A DNA stretch of 64,000 bases from Nageia nagi. Taxonomy: Eukaryota; Pinophyta. This document shows, piece after piece, positions 11,961 to 24,696 of this stretch. The stretch is from assembly GCA_050084985.1 (NCBI GenBank), contig JBITNC010000001.1, forward strand, positions 131,502,001-131,566,000, written 5' to 3'. Position 1 is the first letter of the stretch. Each line of letters starts with the position of its first letter. Both the position numbers and the translations under genes were made by a program. A model generated the notes under the pieces. That model did no database searches. It had not been told where the DNA came from and saw nothing but the letters and a program-made list of their open reading frames with translations.

Positions 11961-14900
11961 CTCTTTGATAGGAATACTAGAGCTCATTTTCTATTTCATA
12001 TTGTTAATCTTTGTGCATACTTCTTAGGTTCTCAATATATATTGGATTCATCGACTTGACTTGAGGTGAAGGGATACAATTATTTTCATTGGCCTTGATG
12101 TTGATGCATGCCATTAACTTCAAGTTTAAATACTATATTTAATCTTAAAGATTAATCTTTATCTTTTTCTATTATCATTTTTCTTCACACTCAAGAAAAT
12201 TGTGATCAAATGCGTTCAATAACCCTAGGGTTTTTAGTTGATAAAAATGATATAAAATGTGCAAGTTCAAAATATAATATTACCAAATCCTGATTAGGGT
12301 ATGGAATATGCAAAGATTCAAGTTTACTAATTATGTAGATATTTGAAATTAACCCTAATATAAATGATACTTTATAATATATATCTAATAAATAACAAAG
12401 AATAGTATTATGAAATGAACCTATGTAAAGATATGTAATACAAAATAAAATAAAGATAATTATATAAAGTATAACAAAATAAAGGACTTGTGTAATGATA
12501 TTTAGACTAATAGACTTAAGACCTAAGAGAAATATATTAGAGAGAATGTATATGTCACGTTATTTGGATGACCAAAATTACACACACAAATTTAAGCTTA
12601 TCACATTAGTAGAAAATTCAAATGTAACATTAGGAGGTGAATATAACAAGATAACCTAACTTAGATGCGAAACATAATATTAACACCACTCTCATTGTAT
12701 ACTAGTCCTTGCAACCAAGATCTATAGTAGTATAAAGAAGTGACAAGCTTATTTTAACATATAATAGAAAAAGAATGAATGGAAGAACTCATGTGAATGA
12801 TAAAATATCAATCTCAATAGGTGGTGTGGAAATGCATCTTAAGTTATAATATGTAGTGACTATCAAGATAAAGATATGATAGTATTATCATAAGAATACA
12901 TCATCTTTTTATAAGTAATATAACCATTAAAAGATCCACCTAGAAGACAATGTCACCATAATCCTTGTATAACAAAAGAGAAACAACATAATTAAGAATA
13001 CCACTTATGTCGTACAAAATAAAAATAATATAAGATATAATGTTAAAATAGTAATTATTATTAATTAAGCAATATGATAATTAATTTATTGTAAGAGGTA
13101 TCCAAATTAGGTTTCACCATTTGTATAGGTCTAAAAGATTATAGTAAATGTATCTAGGTTGTGTACTTTTATATAGGAATAACCCTTCAATGAACTATTG
13201 GGCCATAATCCCTTCAATAGACTTCATGCAAGATTGTACAAACCAAATATGTACGCAGTCTATATTATTTTTAGGTTAGAAGGTTTTTGATTTACTATAA
13301 TTATACTTACCCTTTACACTAAGATTGTATATATTATATATAATGGAGCTTATGATTTGAAGAAAATCAAAATATGAAAGTGTTTAAAGGAATTATGGAG
13401 TTTGAATTGATCTTGGTTTGGTTAGCTAGGATATTTTTAATATTTAGTCATGGTAAAATGTGATGAGCATTAGTGACTAATCATAATAAAGGGTTAGATA
13501 GTTAAATGTTCTCCTCACAGGAAAGGGTGACACATAATTCGATAATAAGTTCATGGTAAATGATAGATATGACTTTAAATTGTTGATAGTAATCATGTAG
13601 ATAAATTAATGGCTCCTATTAACCACTGGTCTTAATCCACAATAAAGTTCTAACTTAAAAAGAAAATTATGCTCAAAATTCAAGTTCATGGGTTCTAAGA
13701 ATCAATTTCGTACACAGAATTGGGGGCGAAGATACTTGCCAAAGGTGAAAATTAATTATTATTATTATTATTATTATTTTATTATCATATGTGATAATTT
13801 TATTCTCAATGAGGTTTTTAATAGTATTAATTAAATTAATGCATCTATATATGTTATATCCCTTGGTTCTTTGTACTAGTATGAAATACCTCTAATATTA
13901 ATAGGTTTTATTTTAGTGTAATCAATGAGTTTCTATTACCTGAATTAGTTCATGATTACCTTGATCCTGTCATCAAATTTTGTGACTTTATTTTCTCTCT
14001 TCAAATAATTGTAATGGTAATTCCTTATTGTGCATTAACCATACTATATGAAGTATTTTTCTCATTCTTAAGTTTCTCCCCATTTATTACTTTTATCTTA
14101 AAGGTGAATTCTTTGTTATATGAGGTTTCACTAAGTTTGTAAGTCAAATCTTTTACTTCTATTAAGATATTTTATTGGTACAATCTTCATGGCAATATTC
14201 ATCAAATGGATTACTTATGTACAAGATGACACAAATTTCTTTATAATTTGGTAAATAAACATAATTTTGCAATGATCAGTATCATTATAATAATATTGAA
14301 TTATATGATTAGTTCATTTCTAAATTATATGATAAATCAAATCAAGATTTGGTTATTTTTTATTTTATTGTATATAATTAATGGTCATTTTTTCAATAAT
14401 GTTGATTTTAAGATGATATAGAGAGAGGTTTATAAGTGAATGGAAGATGAAGATAAATTTTTTGGATAATTTGTAAAACTATTCAAGAGAACAAATTGAA
14501 ATGATCGCAAAGAATAGTTTAACTTGAAGTCTACCATCATGTAAAAGAGTACTACATAATTCATTAAATTATCGAATGTGGTGATTTAAAACATATTAAC
14601 TTGTAAAGATTCAAAATTTTGAATTTCAAAGAATTAAGGATGGCATAACTTAAGTGAGAATTCACAAGGGAGCAATAAATTTTTGTCACCCCTAACATCT
14701 TTAAGCTAATATGTGAGTTAACCCATTACTTAATTGTGTTCAATTTGCATATGTTGAAGCAAGTTTATCATCTTAGAGACTTCATGCTTCTACAATATAG
14801 AGACTTCATTGTTCTAAAATCAAGGATGAGAATTATAGGTGGAATAGAGATGATAGACAAAATAAGGAAATATTATATATGGAATAAAGATGATAGGTTA

Positions 14901-15546
14901 TTGACTAATAAGGCCAAGGACTTGAAGAGTCAAGGGATAATTAATATTGCAATGTTTTTGAAAAATATTGTAATATATTTTGGATAAGACAAAGTATAAC
15001 AAACTAAGGTATTCACATGGGATGGGTTAAGATATGGTTATGGGTTGATTCCAACATATAAAAATTAGGTATAAGTCCACTAAAAGGTGGCCATGGTTGA
15101 AAGGAAGATAAATTATAATCAATAAATCAACTAATAATAAGTGGAACTTTGAATGTTGAAGTCGAAACAATATACAAATTACTTTAAAAGATGAAGAGTA
15201 TTTTTCAAATAGAATATAATTCCTTCTTAACAACTAAAATGAAATGAGATATCTTCAAATAATAATTCTCATATTTATTTTCATTAAGTTTGATCTATAT
15301 TTACTCTTGAATCCTTTGATCATCATGATATTATTATCTTCTATTCTACTATAATTTAAATGATCATATTTGAAAATGAATGTTATTCTTTCTAAACGAA
15401 TGTAAGAGATAAAATTGAATATTATTATGTGTTAGTTCTCATGTTTATCTTTGTCTAGGTTTGTCTATATTTGATCTCGAGCCCTTCAAGTGATATCATA
15501 ATCTTCATGATAATTGAAAATGATTCCATGTAATAAATCGATATAG
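11961..15546. other. AT-rich intergenic sequence, no gene seen
   Basis: About 3.6 kb without a recognisable domain on either strand. It includes an (ATT)n microsatellite at 13755-13778. Open frames at 14736-14987 (+) and 15027-15233 (-) have no motif and simple composition. The stretch just right of 11960 could be the leader or LTR of gag remnant 3, but no boundary can be set. Confidence 0.4.
13755..13778. repeat. (ATT)n microsatellite
   Basis: Uninterrupted ATT trinucleotide repeat of about eight units in AT-rich intergenic DNA. Confidence 0.9.
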
Positions 15547-15914
15547 TATAAAAAAATATAAAGAAGAGAGACGATGTGGCTTACATTACCCAATCTTGAC
15601 ATGCAAGTAATGGGTTGTTTCAAGCCATCTTGTCACATGCGTTAAGCGTACAACAGTGTCCGAACACACGCCGCAGCTCAAATGCACCACGTCATCATCG
15701 AATCATGCTTCGCGTGAATTGGTTATTTCGATCTTAGCGAATTCCCCACTCCGCATAATTATGAGGAATGAATTTGAATATGCAAATCTGACTATTAGTT
15801 TGTATCTGCGATTCAACTTCGAGAAACGTAAAAAGGTTCTGAGTATATTTTGCATGATAATGGCAAGCTTTTGAGCCAAAGCATTTTTCTATCAGTTGGG
15901 TAAGTCGGCAACAC
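15547..15914 (+). promoter_or_regulatory. putative promoter and 5' UTR of the B3 gene, CpG-rich
   Basis: A TATA-like TATAAAAAAATATAAAG sits at 15547-15563. The following 350 bp up to the ATG change sharply in composition: about fifteen CpG dinucleotides fall between 15640 and 15830, while the flanks have almost none. An ACGT-core element, CACGTCA, is at 15688-15694, of the type bound by plant bZIP factors. The start site would lie near 15580, giving a 5' UTR of roughly 330 bp. The composition suggests an unmethylated regulatory region. The promoter call is inference; only the motifs and the CpG cluster are seen. Confidence 0.5.
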
Positions 15915-16094
15915 ATGGAGGAGAACAGAGATTATCAACAGCATAGCAGCAATGGAGGCATCAATACAACACTGTTGTTCAGAGCTTGCGAGAAATGTAG
16001 CACAGAATGCAGAGTGAAGTCTAGAAGGGGAGATAATACTTCTCATGTTCCATCGTTCTGCATATTTCTCCGTGCAGACTGTAGATCCAAATTG
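15915..16094 (+). CDS. B3-domain (REM-like) protein, exon 1 of 2
   Basis: Encodes residues 1-60 of a 152-residue protein whose second exon is 22405-22683. The ATG is in good context (acacATGGag). Residues 25-33 hold a Cys motif, ACEKCSTEC (C-x2-C-x3-C), of a kind seen before the B3 domain in some plant REM-type proteins. Residues 46-60 (PSFCIFLRADCRSKL) form the first beta strand of the B3 fold, normally 'P.FF.......L.IP..F'. The coding frame stops at a donor GT at 16095 in phase 0, and the next exon begins RIPREF, exactly the continuation expected. B3 proteins bind DNA in the nucleus. A gene target cannot be inferred here. Small size and one domain are unusual but not unique in the family. 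A gene fragment or recent pseudogene remains possible because transcription is not shown. Confidence 0.75.
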
Positions 16095-18693
16095 GTAATT
16101 TTTTTCCTTCTTTTTTTCTCTCTTAATTGTTCTGTGAAATTCAGCCATGCAAGGCCATGCATCAAGTTTTTAGTTTTGGGATGGCTTGTTCGGCCCATTT
16201 GGGGATTAGTTCTGTTCTGTGATATAAAACTATTGTATTTATTTTTGTTGGGTTGCATGATTTTTCGTTGTGAATTTGATTTTTCATACATTAGTTATGG
16301 AGCTTGTGTAGAGCTGAATTTTCTCTGGGATAGAAGCAATTTGTGTTCTGGTGCTGGTTGGTTTATGCTTGATTGGGAGGTTTATGCTTCATTTGTGTTC
16401 TTTTTGCCTTTTTGATAGGTTTATATTAATTGATAGATATTGGATTTCAGTCACATTAGTCTCATGGTCTCAAGGAATTTTTAAAATCTGCCTTTTAATG
16501 CATGTCACTGACCACTGGAGGATAAATTTGACTAAAACCGACCTTTAAATGGAAATAGTTCATTGTATTCTGTAGTATAAGCACGATTAGTTAGTTGAAT
16601 AACAACTTTGGAAGGATGTCAGCATGGTCTAAATGACTAAATGACTGATAGTCAAGTTTAAACTGCTTCATTAGAGCTCCATACGGGATTGGTTGTACAG
16701 TTTTATATCTCTATACTTAATCCTTTGACTTCTGGCTTGATTTTTTTGGTTTGCAACTGGTTATATAGATTGAAGAAGCGATCACAATGAAAACCTTCAT
16801 CTCATCCTCATTGTGATACTGAAAGACATTCTTGCTTTTTATCAGCTACATGGTTTGCAGCCCATATTGGGGAGCATAACAACACTAATGATACTTGAAA
16901 AACATAAGCCAAACTTCTGACCCTTGTCAGAACTTTGCAGTATGTTGAAACTTGTTCAAATGTGAATATTTTGCATAGTTTAGTATACTGCGATTTTTCT
17001 TGTTCTTGAAGATTTGATATTTATCTTTGGTATCTTGTTCCAATACGGGATCTCCTAGCAACAGCTATGGGACTTGTTCTAAAGATAAACACATTTGCAG
17101 TAAGAAGTTGCCACAACGCGTTGTGATGTGAGGTACAACTTTTCTGTTATAAGAAGTGCATACGGAAGATATGAAATTTCTCATTTTAAATGGTATTTAC
17201 GACCTATGCCAATAAGGTAAACTCCCCTGCACCGTATATTAAGATACCCTTCACACTATTATATGCATTCATGTTGTCTGTTCTGGTTTCCAATGTTCAG
17301 TTGGTCTCTTCATATGTTATGCTATAGCCAGATGCACAACATTGTGGGCTTTAATCTATGTGGCAATTACGTCTGTGGCATAAAACAGTCATTCTCAATT
17401 AATTTCCAAGTCTATTTATTTTTCCTTGTTTGAGTGAACCTTAATGTGGACTTTCTTTATTTCGTCAGTTAAATTTCTCAACTTCAAAGAAGGATAAAAC
17501 TAGCATCACTGGGTTGAATATAGATGATATTGATTTCGTTTTTAAAATTGGTAAAATTCCTATCAAAATTAAGTGTCACAGGTTAATTATAATATTTAGA
17601 ATTACACCTGTTTCTCCTAAAAAAGGCAGTTCTAATGTGACACCTAATAATATGAATAGTTGTTTGGAATAGAGATTAGAATTAGAATGTGGAGGAAATA
17701 TTGGGTTCCTAGAGGAAGAAAGGAAGCCATAATCCCTGTAAATCACAATAATACATTAAGAGCCAACTTTCATAAGGATAACCAGATCATACAAACTCTA
17801 GCAACCTTTATTAATATCATCATAAGTCAAAGAAAAAGGTGAATATTTTCAAGAGCGTGGTATGGGCATTAATGAATGTGCTCCATATCGTAAGAAGGCT
17901 ACAAAAACTGGAAGTTGACTTTTGGAAAACAAAGTGCTTTGGCCAGCCTTAAGAAGGAGACGAAATGTTATGCAGAACAAAGTTCACATCATGGGGATGA
18001 GAATATTTTCTCCAAGTAAATTGCTTCAGGTCGTTATCAAGATTGGTTAATTTGCATATGCTAATTATACAATTTTATTTTCATGCTGAGAAAGAGGTAA
18101 ATTGTCTACAGGTCAAGGAAGATCAACATAGAGTCACTAAGACAGATGTATCCATGTTTTTGGGTTTTCAATAGGTGAATTTAAACTGTTATTCCTAGCT
18201 GGTTTATTGCAGGTCATGATTCCACCATCACCATGATTTCTCACAGCCTTCACATGATGGCTTGTTTCTTATTAAGTTTGATTTTTTTCATCAGGTCTTC
18301 CTGCACTTGTATTCTTTGCCCAACACATGCATATTTTATTTGCAGTTGGGAAGTGAAATGTTTTTTCCTGCAACATTGTTTGCTAATTGGTGGCCCTTGA
18401 ATCTCCACAGTAGAATGAATAATCTACCCAGGATTCTCATGCTGTCTCCTACTAATCTCTTGTTACAGTTGAGAGGAGAAAAACATTAGATTTGTCAATC
18501 TTCTTACTCTATTATCACTTGTTAGGTATTTATAAAATCTACTTTGATAAGAACTTAATTAGTAAAGGGAAGTGACAAAGCATTTGTGAATATCTGACAA
18601 GGTGTCTTCTTTATCTTACAGCAAAGGCTATTATGAAGATATCTCGTAATGTCTTATGACAGAAGCAACTCTAACGATCTCTTGTGTTATTCT

Positions 18694-18717
18694 TATATAT
18701 ATATATATATATATATA
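18694..18717. repeat. (TA)n microsatellite in intron
   Basis: Uninterrupted alternating T/A tract of about 24 bp. Confidence 0.9.
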
Positions 18718-21700
18718 ATGTTTCTGAAAAGTACTTCAACACTTGTTATAGAGTAATTCTGAAAAAGTACTTGAATACTTGTTATTTGAAAAATACTTCA
18801 ACTTTACCAGATTGCATATTTAGAAGTCTCAAGCCTTTGGATTTTGTTATTTTAAGTTGTATTTTTAAATTTAATTTTCTTTTAGAGAATATTAGAATTG
18901 TCATTTCTTTCCCCTTGACTATTATTTCATCTTTTATATAGACTAATGTTTCTTTTTTATTTATTATTTTTTTGAGTCGTATATTAATATCTGAAATATA
19001 TTTTTGAACACCCTTTTTTCGCTAGGCCAGGATGACTTTAAGACTTCCTACACTGTAAGATTTAATTGATGACTTTTAACATATCAAATATTAATTTTTA
19101 GATAGAGAGGAATATGTTTGAGTTTTAGATGCAACAATTTTTATATTGTAACAACATGAAGAAATGTTCTGTTGGTGTGCGCTAGTATTGGTCTTTTGTT
19201 ATATCAGCAATAGTATAATGTATTTGGTTATATTACATATATATTTTCTTTTAGATTTATCAGCCATAGAATGACATATATGAAATTCTTAAATATATCA
19301 AGAGTATGCATTTAGAACATTATATTTATATATGGAAGGTTCTGAAATTTGCAACAGAATTACAAGGGGAAAGCATGTGACCTATGATAAAATTTTACCT
19401 AGAGGTGGTAGGGACAAGCCTCTTGTTCTTAGAGCATGGAGTCTATTATGTAAAATGTAGAATCCCTTCCATTAACTTGGGATATAACTGCAATGAACAA
19501 ATGGGCTTCTATTAAGGGCTGGATCTGCAAGTAATATTTATAATTACAATAGATGTTCGACTTGCAGATTCATATCAACATCAGCCTAAACATCATCTCA
19601 TACATATGCATAAATCCTATAGAATAGGAAAGAAGAAACTAATGATAGAATCCAGTATATCATTCATGCCTTATGTTCCCTAAGGATTTTGGTTAGTTCT
19701 TTTTTAACCGGGAATTGCTATATCTTATGGACATGAGCATCCCTTGGTTGATCAATCATCTGCTTTCTTGTTGGCTTTCATTTCACATATTAACTTTTGT
19801 AAAGCTTCTCTCCAATCTCAAACTTCATATTCTCTATATCCTTTCAGATAACTATGAGCCCCCATATATCCATATAATCTAGTACACATTATTTTGAGGT
19901 CACAGCCAGATCAGAGACTTGCTCCTTTATAAGTACATTTTATACTTCCAATGGGCCCTTGTCGGAAATTTCAGTCATCCTCATTTACAATCAGTATCTT
20001 CTTATCTCAATGCTAGTGTTTAATTTTCACACTAGTTTTATGTGGTTTGTTTTAGTAGTAGACTTCCGTCTTCTTTTATATGCATCAATGTAACTTGTCT
20101 ACATGCATCCGTCCATGCATATTTTTACACTCAGCTCATGTCAGTTGTTATCTTTCTACTTTTTTCCCCATATCTGCATGAACTCTTTTATGTACTCTCA
20201 GTTGTATTTTGATGGCCCCAACATTTGTTTATGATGGTATACAGATGAGATTTACTACTTCAATTCCTGTAGATCTTTGCTGAGTATTTTTACTGTTAAC
20301 TATATTCCTATCTTCATTAATATCACCGATAGATGTACTGTAAAACACTGCTACAACTCTTTGTCAACTCAATTGCTCTATCCATGGCTTTTGGGTGATA
20401 GTTTCTTTGTGTCTACCCTTATCAGTTTCTGGCCCTTCATTGTTCTTGTTTCTTACTGCTACAGTTGACCAAGCGTAAAGAGTCATTTTGTTACCTCAAA
20501 TTTGTCTGTTTATTTTGTGCATTTGATCCCATGTTTAGAAATGCTATTATTCAAAATATTCAGTTTGACTGTCAACTCACTAAAATTTTCACTCTTTTCA
20601 TGTTTATGATGTACTAAATTATTTTTGTTTTTTGGCATCATCTTCTATAATTTGCTGCTTGTCCCAGAGTTCCCATGTTTTGCTTGAAATTTAGTTTTTC
20701 TTATGACATTGTATCTTCAATTGAGTTCCGTGATGTTTTAATCCTAAATCAGTATGTTCCAGTGATCACTTGCACTCCAACAGAGGGCCCAATTAAGTTT
20801 GACATGGTTGTTCTGTTTCCATTGTGCATAAATCTTGTTATTGCAGTATGCTGTGTGGCCTAAATTTTCTATTTAGAAATTTTGAGTTGGTACATCTCAA
20901 AATTCTATCTAGAAATTTTCTATTTAGAAATTTCTCCATTTTGACTCGGTCTAACTGTTCTGTATTTGTGAAGAAAAATACAATAACTGCTGATGCATTA
21001 GCAAATCATGATTTCATGCTTACCTCTTTACTTTGAATACCATGAAAGTCATCTAAGTTTTTCATGGTGGTTGGGACAAATAGAAAGTAAGAATAATTCA
21101 AGACTTCTAATGATTTTCATTGTTCAATGACTCAACCTATTCAAAAACTCTAGTATTAGAAATCCGATGTCAGTTCATGGCATGAATTTATTGTTCCTTG
21201 TGGTAATACCCCAAATATTAGGGTTGTGAGTTTGTAAGAAAGATCATGTGGTTGTTGCATATCAAAATATAAAAAGTTTCTTGTATGCTGTCCTGCAGTA
21301 GGGTTGCTGCAAAAGCAAGTAAACAAACTCAGCTATTCAATCTGAAATCCAGGAAAGTATTAAGCTATAAGAAAGGACAAGAATAGGAAAAAACAATGCT
21401 GAAATTTCAATATTGAAATTGATAAACCTAAAATGGTCTGCCAATATTAAATTGATATAGGTTTACATTGGGCCACATTGCAATATTAATACAATGGAAG
21501 AATATTAAGATGTTAACTATTGTCTGTACAAGCTGTTCTTTGAAAAAATAAGAAAATTTTTGTGAGCCAAACTGCACTTATTTGAGACTCCTTCGTGATA
21601 GATTGTCAAAATTTAACCAGCACAAACATCCTGAGATATTCTTATGCAAAGATGCCTTTTATATATTTGTTTAAAAAATTGAACTGTTCATAGTTAAAAT

Positions 21701-21816
21701 TTAACTTCCTGCCAATTGTAGAAAGTTTCACCCAAAGTGTTTATTGTTTTTCTTCTTAATTGGATTTATCATGCACATACATGCAACTGCCTGCTAGAAT
21801 TATTGGTATGTACGGT

Positions 21817-21914
21817 GTTTTGGCTTCATAAACGAAAACAGATGTGATTCGTAATTGGTTCACGCTGTTTTGGCTTAATAAACCAAAACATATGTGATTC
21901 ATAATTGGTTCAGT
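21817..21914. repeat. 50-bp tandem duplication in intron
   Basis: Two adjacent copies of a 50-bp unit beginning GTTTTGGCTT and ending near AATTGGTTCA. Copy 1 has CpGs in 'aacgaaaac' and 'attcgtaat'. Copy 2 has 'aaccaaaac' and 'attcataat' at the same places. Confidence 0.85.
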
Positions 21915-22404
21915 TTATTCTCATGGTTGAATTTAGTGACCCAGCAGCATGTGATGGATTGCATAATGCTACATATATGGTACATGTTTTGTTTGTCCAA
22001 TAGAATGAATGGGAGTTACCTTCTTATAACAGAACTATAATTTTTTTCTTATAATTTAACATCATACTTTATAGAGTGTTCAACTTGCAATGACTACTTT
22101 ATTTCTTATTTTGTAAGTCAATAACTTCATATATGTATTAAAGATACCCTTATATAGATAATTATTTCACTGTAATTCTTACGCATCTGCTTTTAGCTCT
22201 CAGAAGGTGAGCTATCTTGTTTTAATCATGTGTTTTTATGAATGTAAGTTGGGGAGACAATATCTAATTATTGTATTTACATTAGATGATAGTTTCTAAA
22301 CTGATTGAAAGAGCTCTAATACAAGTTTTATAAAAAGGAATATGCTTTATGAGCAGGATGAATATTTTATTTTGTTTCTGTTTTTTTTTTTTTGCTTGTT
22401 ACAG

Positions 22405-22683
22405 AGAATTCCAAGAGAGTTTGTGGCACAATTGAAGGACAAACTTAGGGAAGACCTTATCTTGGAAGGTCCAAGTGGGCAGATTTGGATTGTAACCAGA
22501 GATTCAGAGATGAATTTGGTAAAGGGTTGGGACACATTTGTGTTTAATCACTCTGTTCAAAATGGCGAACTTCTGGTGTTTAACATGGTGCAACCCTCTT
22601 TTTTTAAAGTCCATATATATGGCAGAGAGGGGGGAGAACGACATGCACAGTTCAGGATTGATGTCAACCAAATGGACATCTAG
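22405..22683 (+). CDS. B3-domain (REM-like) protein, exon 2 of 2
   Basis: Encodes residues 61-152 and the TAG stop. It starts RIPREFVAQLKDKLREDLIL. It then has GPSGQIWIV, KGWDTFVFNHSVQNGELLVF and FFKVHIYGREG. These are the hallmarks of the plant B3 DNA-binding domain: the RIP-F helix, the 'L.GPSG..W.V' strands, 'GW..F...HS...G..LVF' and the final 'F.V.I.....G'. With exon 1 the domain (about residues 46-138) is complete, and only about 14 residues follow it. No frameshift or stop interrupts it. The open frame continues upstream of the acceptor to a chance ATG at 22342, but that stretch is the polypyrimidine tract and is taken as intron. Most REM proteins are longer or have several B3 domains, so loss of downstream exons is possible. 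Confidence 0.85.
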   Translation, partial: RIPREFVAQLKDKLREDLILEGPSGQIWIVTRDSEMNLVKGWDTFVFNHSVQNGELLVFNMVQPSFFKVHIYGREGGERHAQFRIDVNQMDI

Positions 22684-24696
22684 CATATTGTTTCAAATGT
22701 TATGAATTGAGGAATTTTTGTGATCAGATAAACCAGGGACCATAAAAGCTATATCAAAATAGTGTATTCGATAGTCCTGAGATTTGGAGATGCTCTAGTC
22801 TTTGACTCAGCGTTTTAAACTTCATTTGGATTTAAGGATTTTCTAATACTGTAGAAGATCTTTTTCACTTTTTTGGTGAATATCCATATATCTCATTTCA
22901 TGAAATTGAAATTTTGCAATATGATGTCTTCACATAGTTTTTTTTTATTGAAATTTTGCAATATGATGTCTTCATATTGCAATATGAGATTTTGCAATTT
23001 GACTTTAACATCCATGTGGACAGTCTTTCATAGACTTGAGTGCTATGTTTGACAGTTTTGATATTGCAATATGAGATTTTGCAATTTGACTTTAACATCC
23101 ATGTGGACAGTCTTTCATAGACTCGAGTGCTATGTTTGACAGTTTTGATTGCTACTTATTTATGTAAAAGCAGTGAGTAGGTTTTTTTATATAACTGAAC
23201 AAATACACAAGTTTTAAACGATGGGAACTTCATGTTGTGTGTGCATTAAACTGCTTTAAGGTCGAATTCAACTGCTTTAAGGTCGAATATCATTGCTATA
23301 TTTTTTGTGACTTTTTTATAGTGAATATCAATATTTTTCATCTATGAAATTGAAATTTTGCAATACGGTATCTTCACATTGCTCCTTTTTTAGTATATCA
23401 TTTGTGCAAGTATCATCTGAGTAAGCATCCGTATGGACGGTCTTTCATAGACTCACTCTTCTATTTGAGGGTTTTGATTGCTGCTTCTCTATGTTGCAAC
23501 TTATTTTTTTTATATAACTGATAATATTCGTAAGTTTTAACCATGTAAATTTCATGTAATGTCCCCTCTCCATGCTATTTAAGGTGCATTAAACTGGTCT
23601 AGGTGTATTAAACTGCTTTAAGGTCGAATTCCTCTTAACAAGCCACTTCTGCCATGAGACTCTGTCCGTCTCATCTAATGTGTTCGTTTGGGATTTTAGT
23701 AAGAGTTATGGAAAACCTAGGTTTAAGGATGCTAAGCAGTGATTCATCTTCATTTAGATAACTCTTAGAAAAAGGGGCAGCTGTTAGTTCAGATATGTCA
23801 TGTAAGCAAGCTGAGTACTATTTATGCTTTGTTTTGTGCCTAGTCAAACTTCTATATTTTAGAGTTTTTTATCTGTTTTGGAATTACCCCATAGTTTCAC
23901 TGGAATGGATGAACTCTTACATTATTCCTCCTGATAGGTAATAGTTGCTAAAATATAGGTCTTCAAAAGCTTATTGCACTTGTCACCTTTGTAGATGCTT
24001 CTCACTTTGTGGCCAGGTACAGCAATGCATTTTTTTTTTAATCTTTTATTACTTCATACTTCGTAAATGCATCCTGCCTCTGCTGTTTTAAGCTATGTCT
24101 GTCAGTCATAATTGATAAGTCAATCTAGATTGGTATATTGAAACAACATAATATTTAATATTGATGAGTAGGTAATTTGTTAAAAACAATACATTTTTCA
24201 TGTTTTTTAATTTGTTAAAAACAACATATTTTTCATGCTTTGTTACCTTAACACCTTAGTTTGTGGGACGTAAGTTTCAAATAGTTTGTATACTATATAA
24301 CACTAATTATATCTTCATGTAAATTTATCCTATTGACTTACAAACTTTCAGATCAGATAATTGTAAATTTTGAAATTAAATGGCTTTAAATTTCTAATCA
24401 TCCAACCTACAAAACTATGATCAAATGACCTGCAAATTTACAATTGAACAAAATATTTAAATTTGCAACTATCCAACTCTGTTTATCAACATCTCCATTG
24501 ATATATTTCTCCATTTTCTCATAACAACAGTGACCTGAGGTTTGCCCTGGACTTCAAATTATGTGTCTTAACTGAGTGGACTCCTTTCTAAAACAGTTGA
24601 ATCTATCCAGGAAAAAAAATCTCCTAAGTTTTAGGTACCTTAAATAAAGGTTAAAATATCAAATTCTGTTTACGGTTTACAATTGTATTATTTTGA
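22684..24696. other. 3' flank of the B3 gene with repeated sequence
   Basis: No further gene is recognised. The first kilobase holds near-identical tandem duplications (see 22976-23149), and a diverged third copy lies near 23345-23640. Phrases such as 'aaactgctttaaggtcgaat' recur at about 23250, 23270 and 23610. The rest is AT-rich and featureless. A canonical AATAAA signal close to the stop codon was not found. Confidence 0.5.
22976..23149. repeat. 87-bp tandem duplication, near identical
   Basis: Unit 1 (22976-23062) and unit 2 (23063-23149) begin ATTGCAATATGAGATTTTGC and end ACAGTTTTGAT. I see a single difference between them ('gacttgag' against 'gactcgag'). A diverged third copy with 'ggtctttcatagact' lies at about 23360-23490. 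The near identity indicates a recent duplication just downstream of the B3 gene. Confidence 0.9.

Larger units (their letters stand above)
16095..22404 (+). other. 6,310-bp phase-0 intron of the B3 gene
   Basis: Starts GTAATTTTTTTCC after codon 60 and ends in a strong polypyrimidine tract followed by GCTTGTTACAG before RIPREF. It splits the B3 domain between its first strand and the RIP motif. It contains a (TA)n tract (18694-18717), a 50-bp tandem duplication (21817-21914) and short repeated phrases near 18720-18800 and 20866-20937. No recognisable transposon protein lies inside. Its base composition is closer to gene DNA than to the retrotransposon blocks. Small frames inside it have no domains. 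Unrecognised alternative exons cannot be excluded. Confidence 0.7.

Noticed and set aside
16043-16291. Minus-strand open frame opposite B3 exon 1
   Set aside because: It spans the exon-intron boundary antisense and has no motif. A shadow of exon 1.
22342-22404. In-frame upstream extension of B3 exon 2 beginning at an ATG
   Set aside because: It encodes a Phe/Leu run translated from the polypyrimidine tract of a splice acceptor. Exon 1 supplies the matching first strand of the domain.
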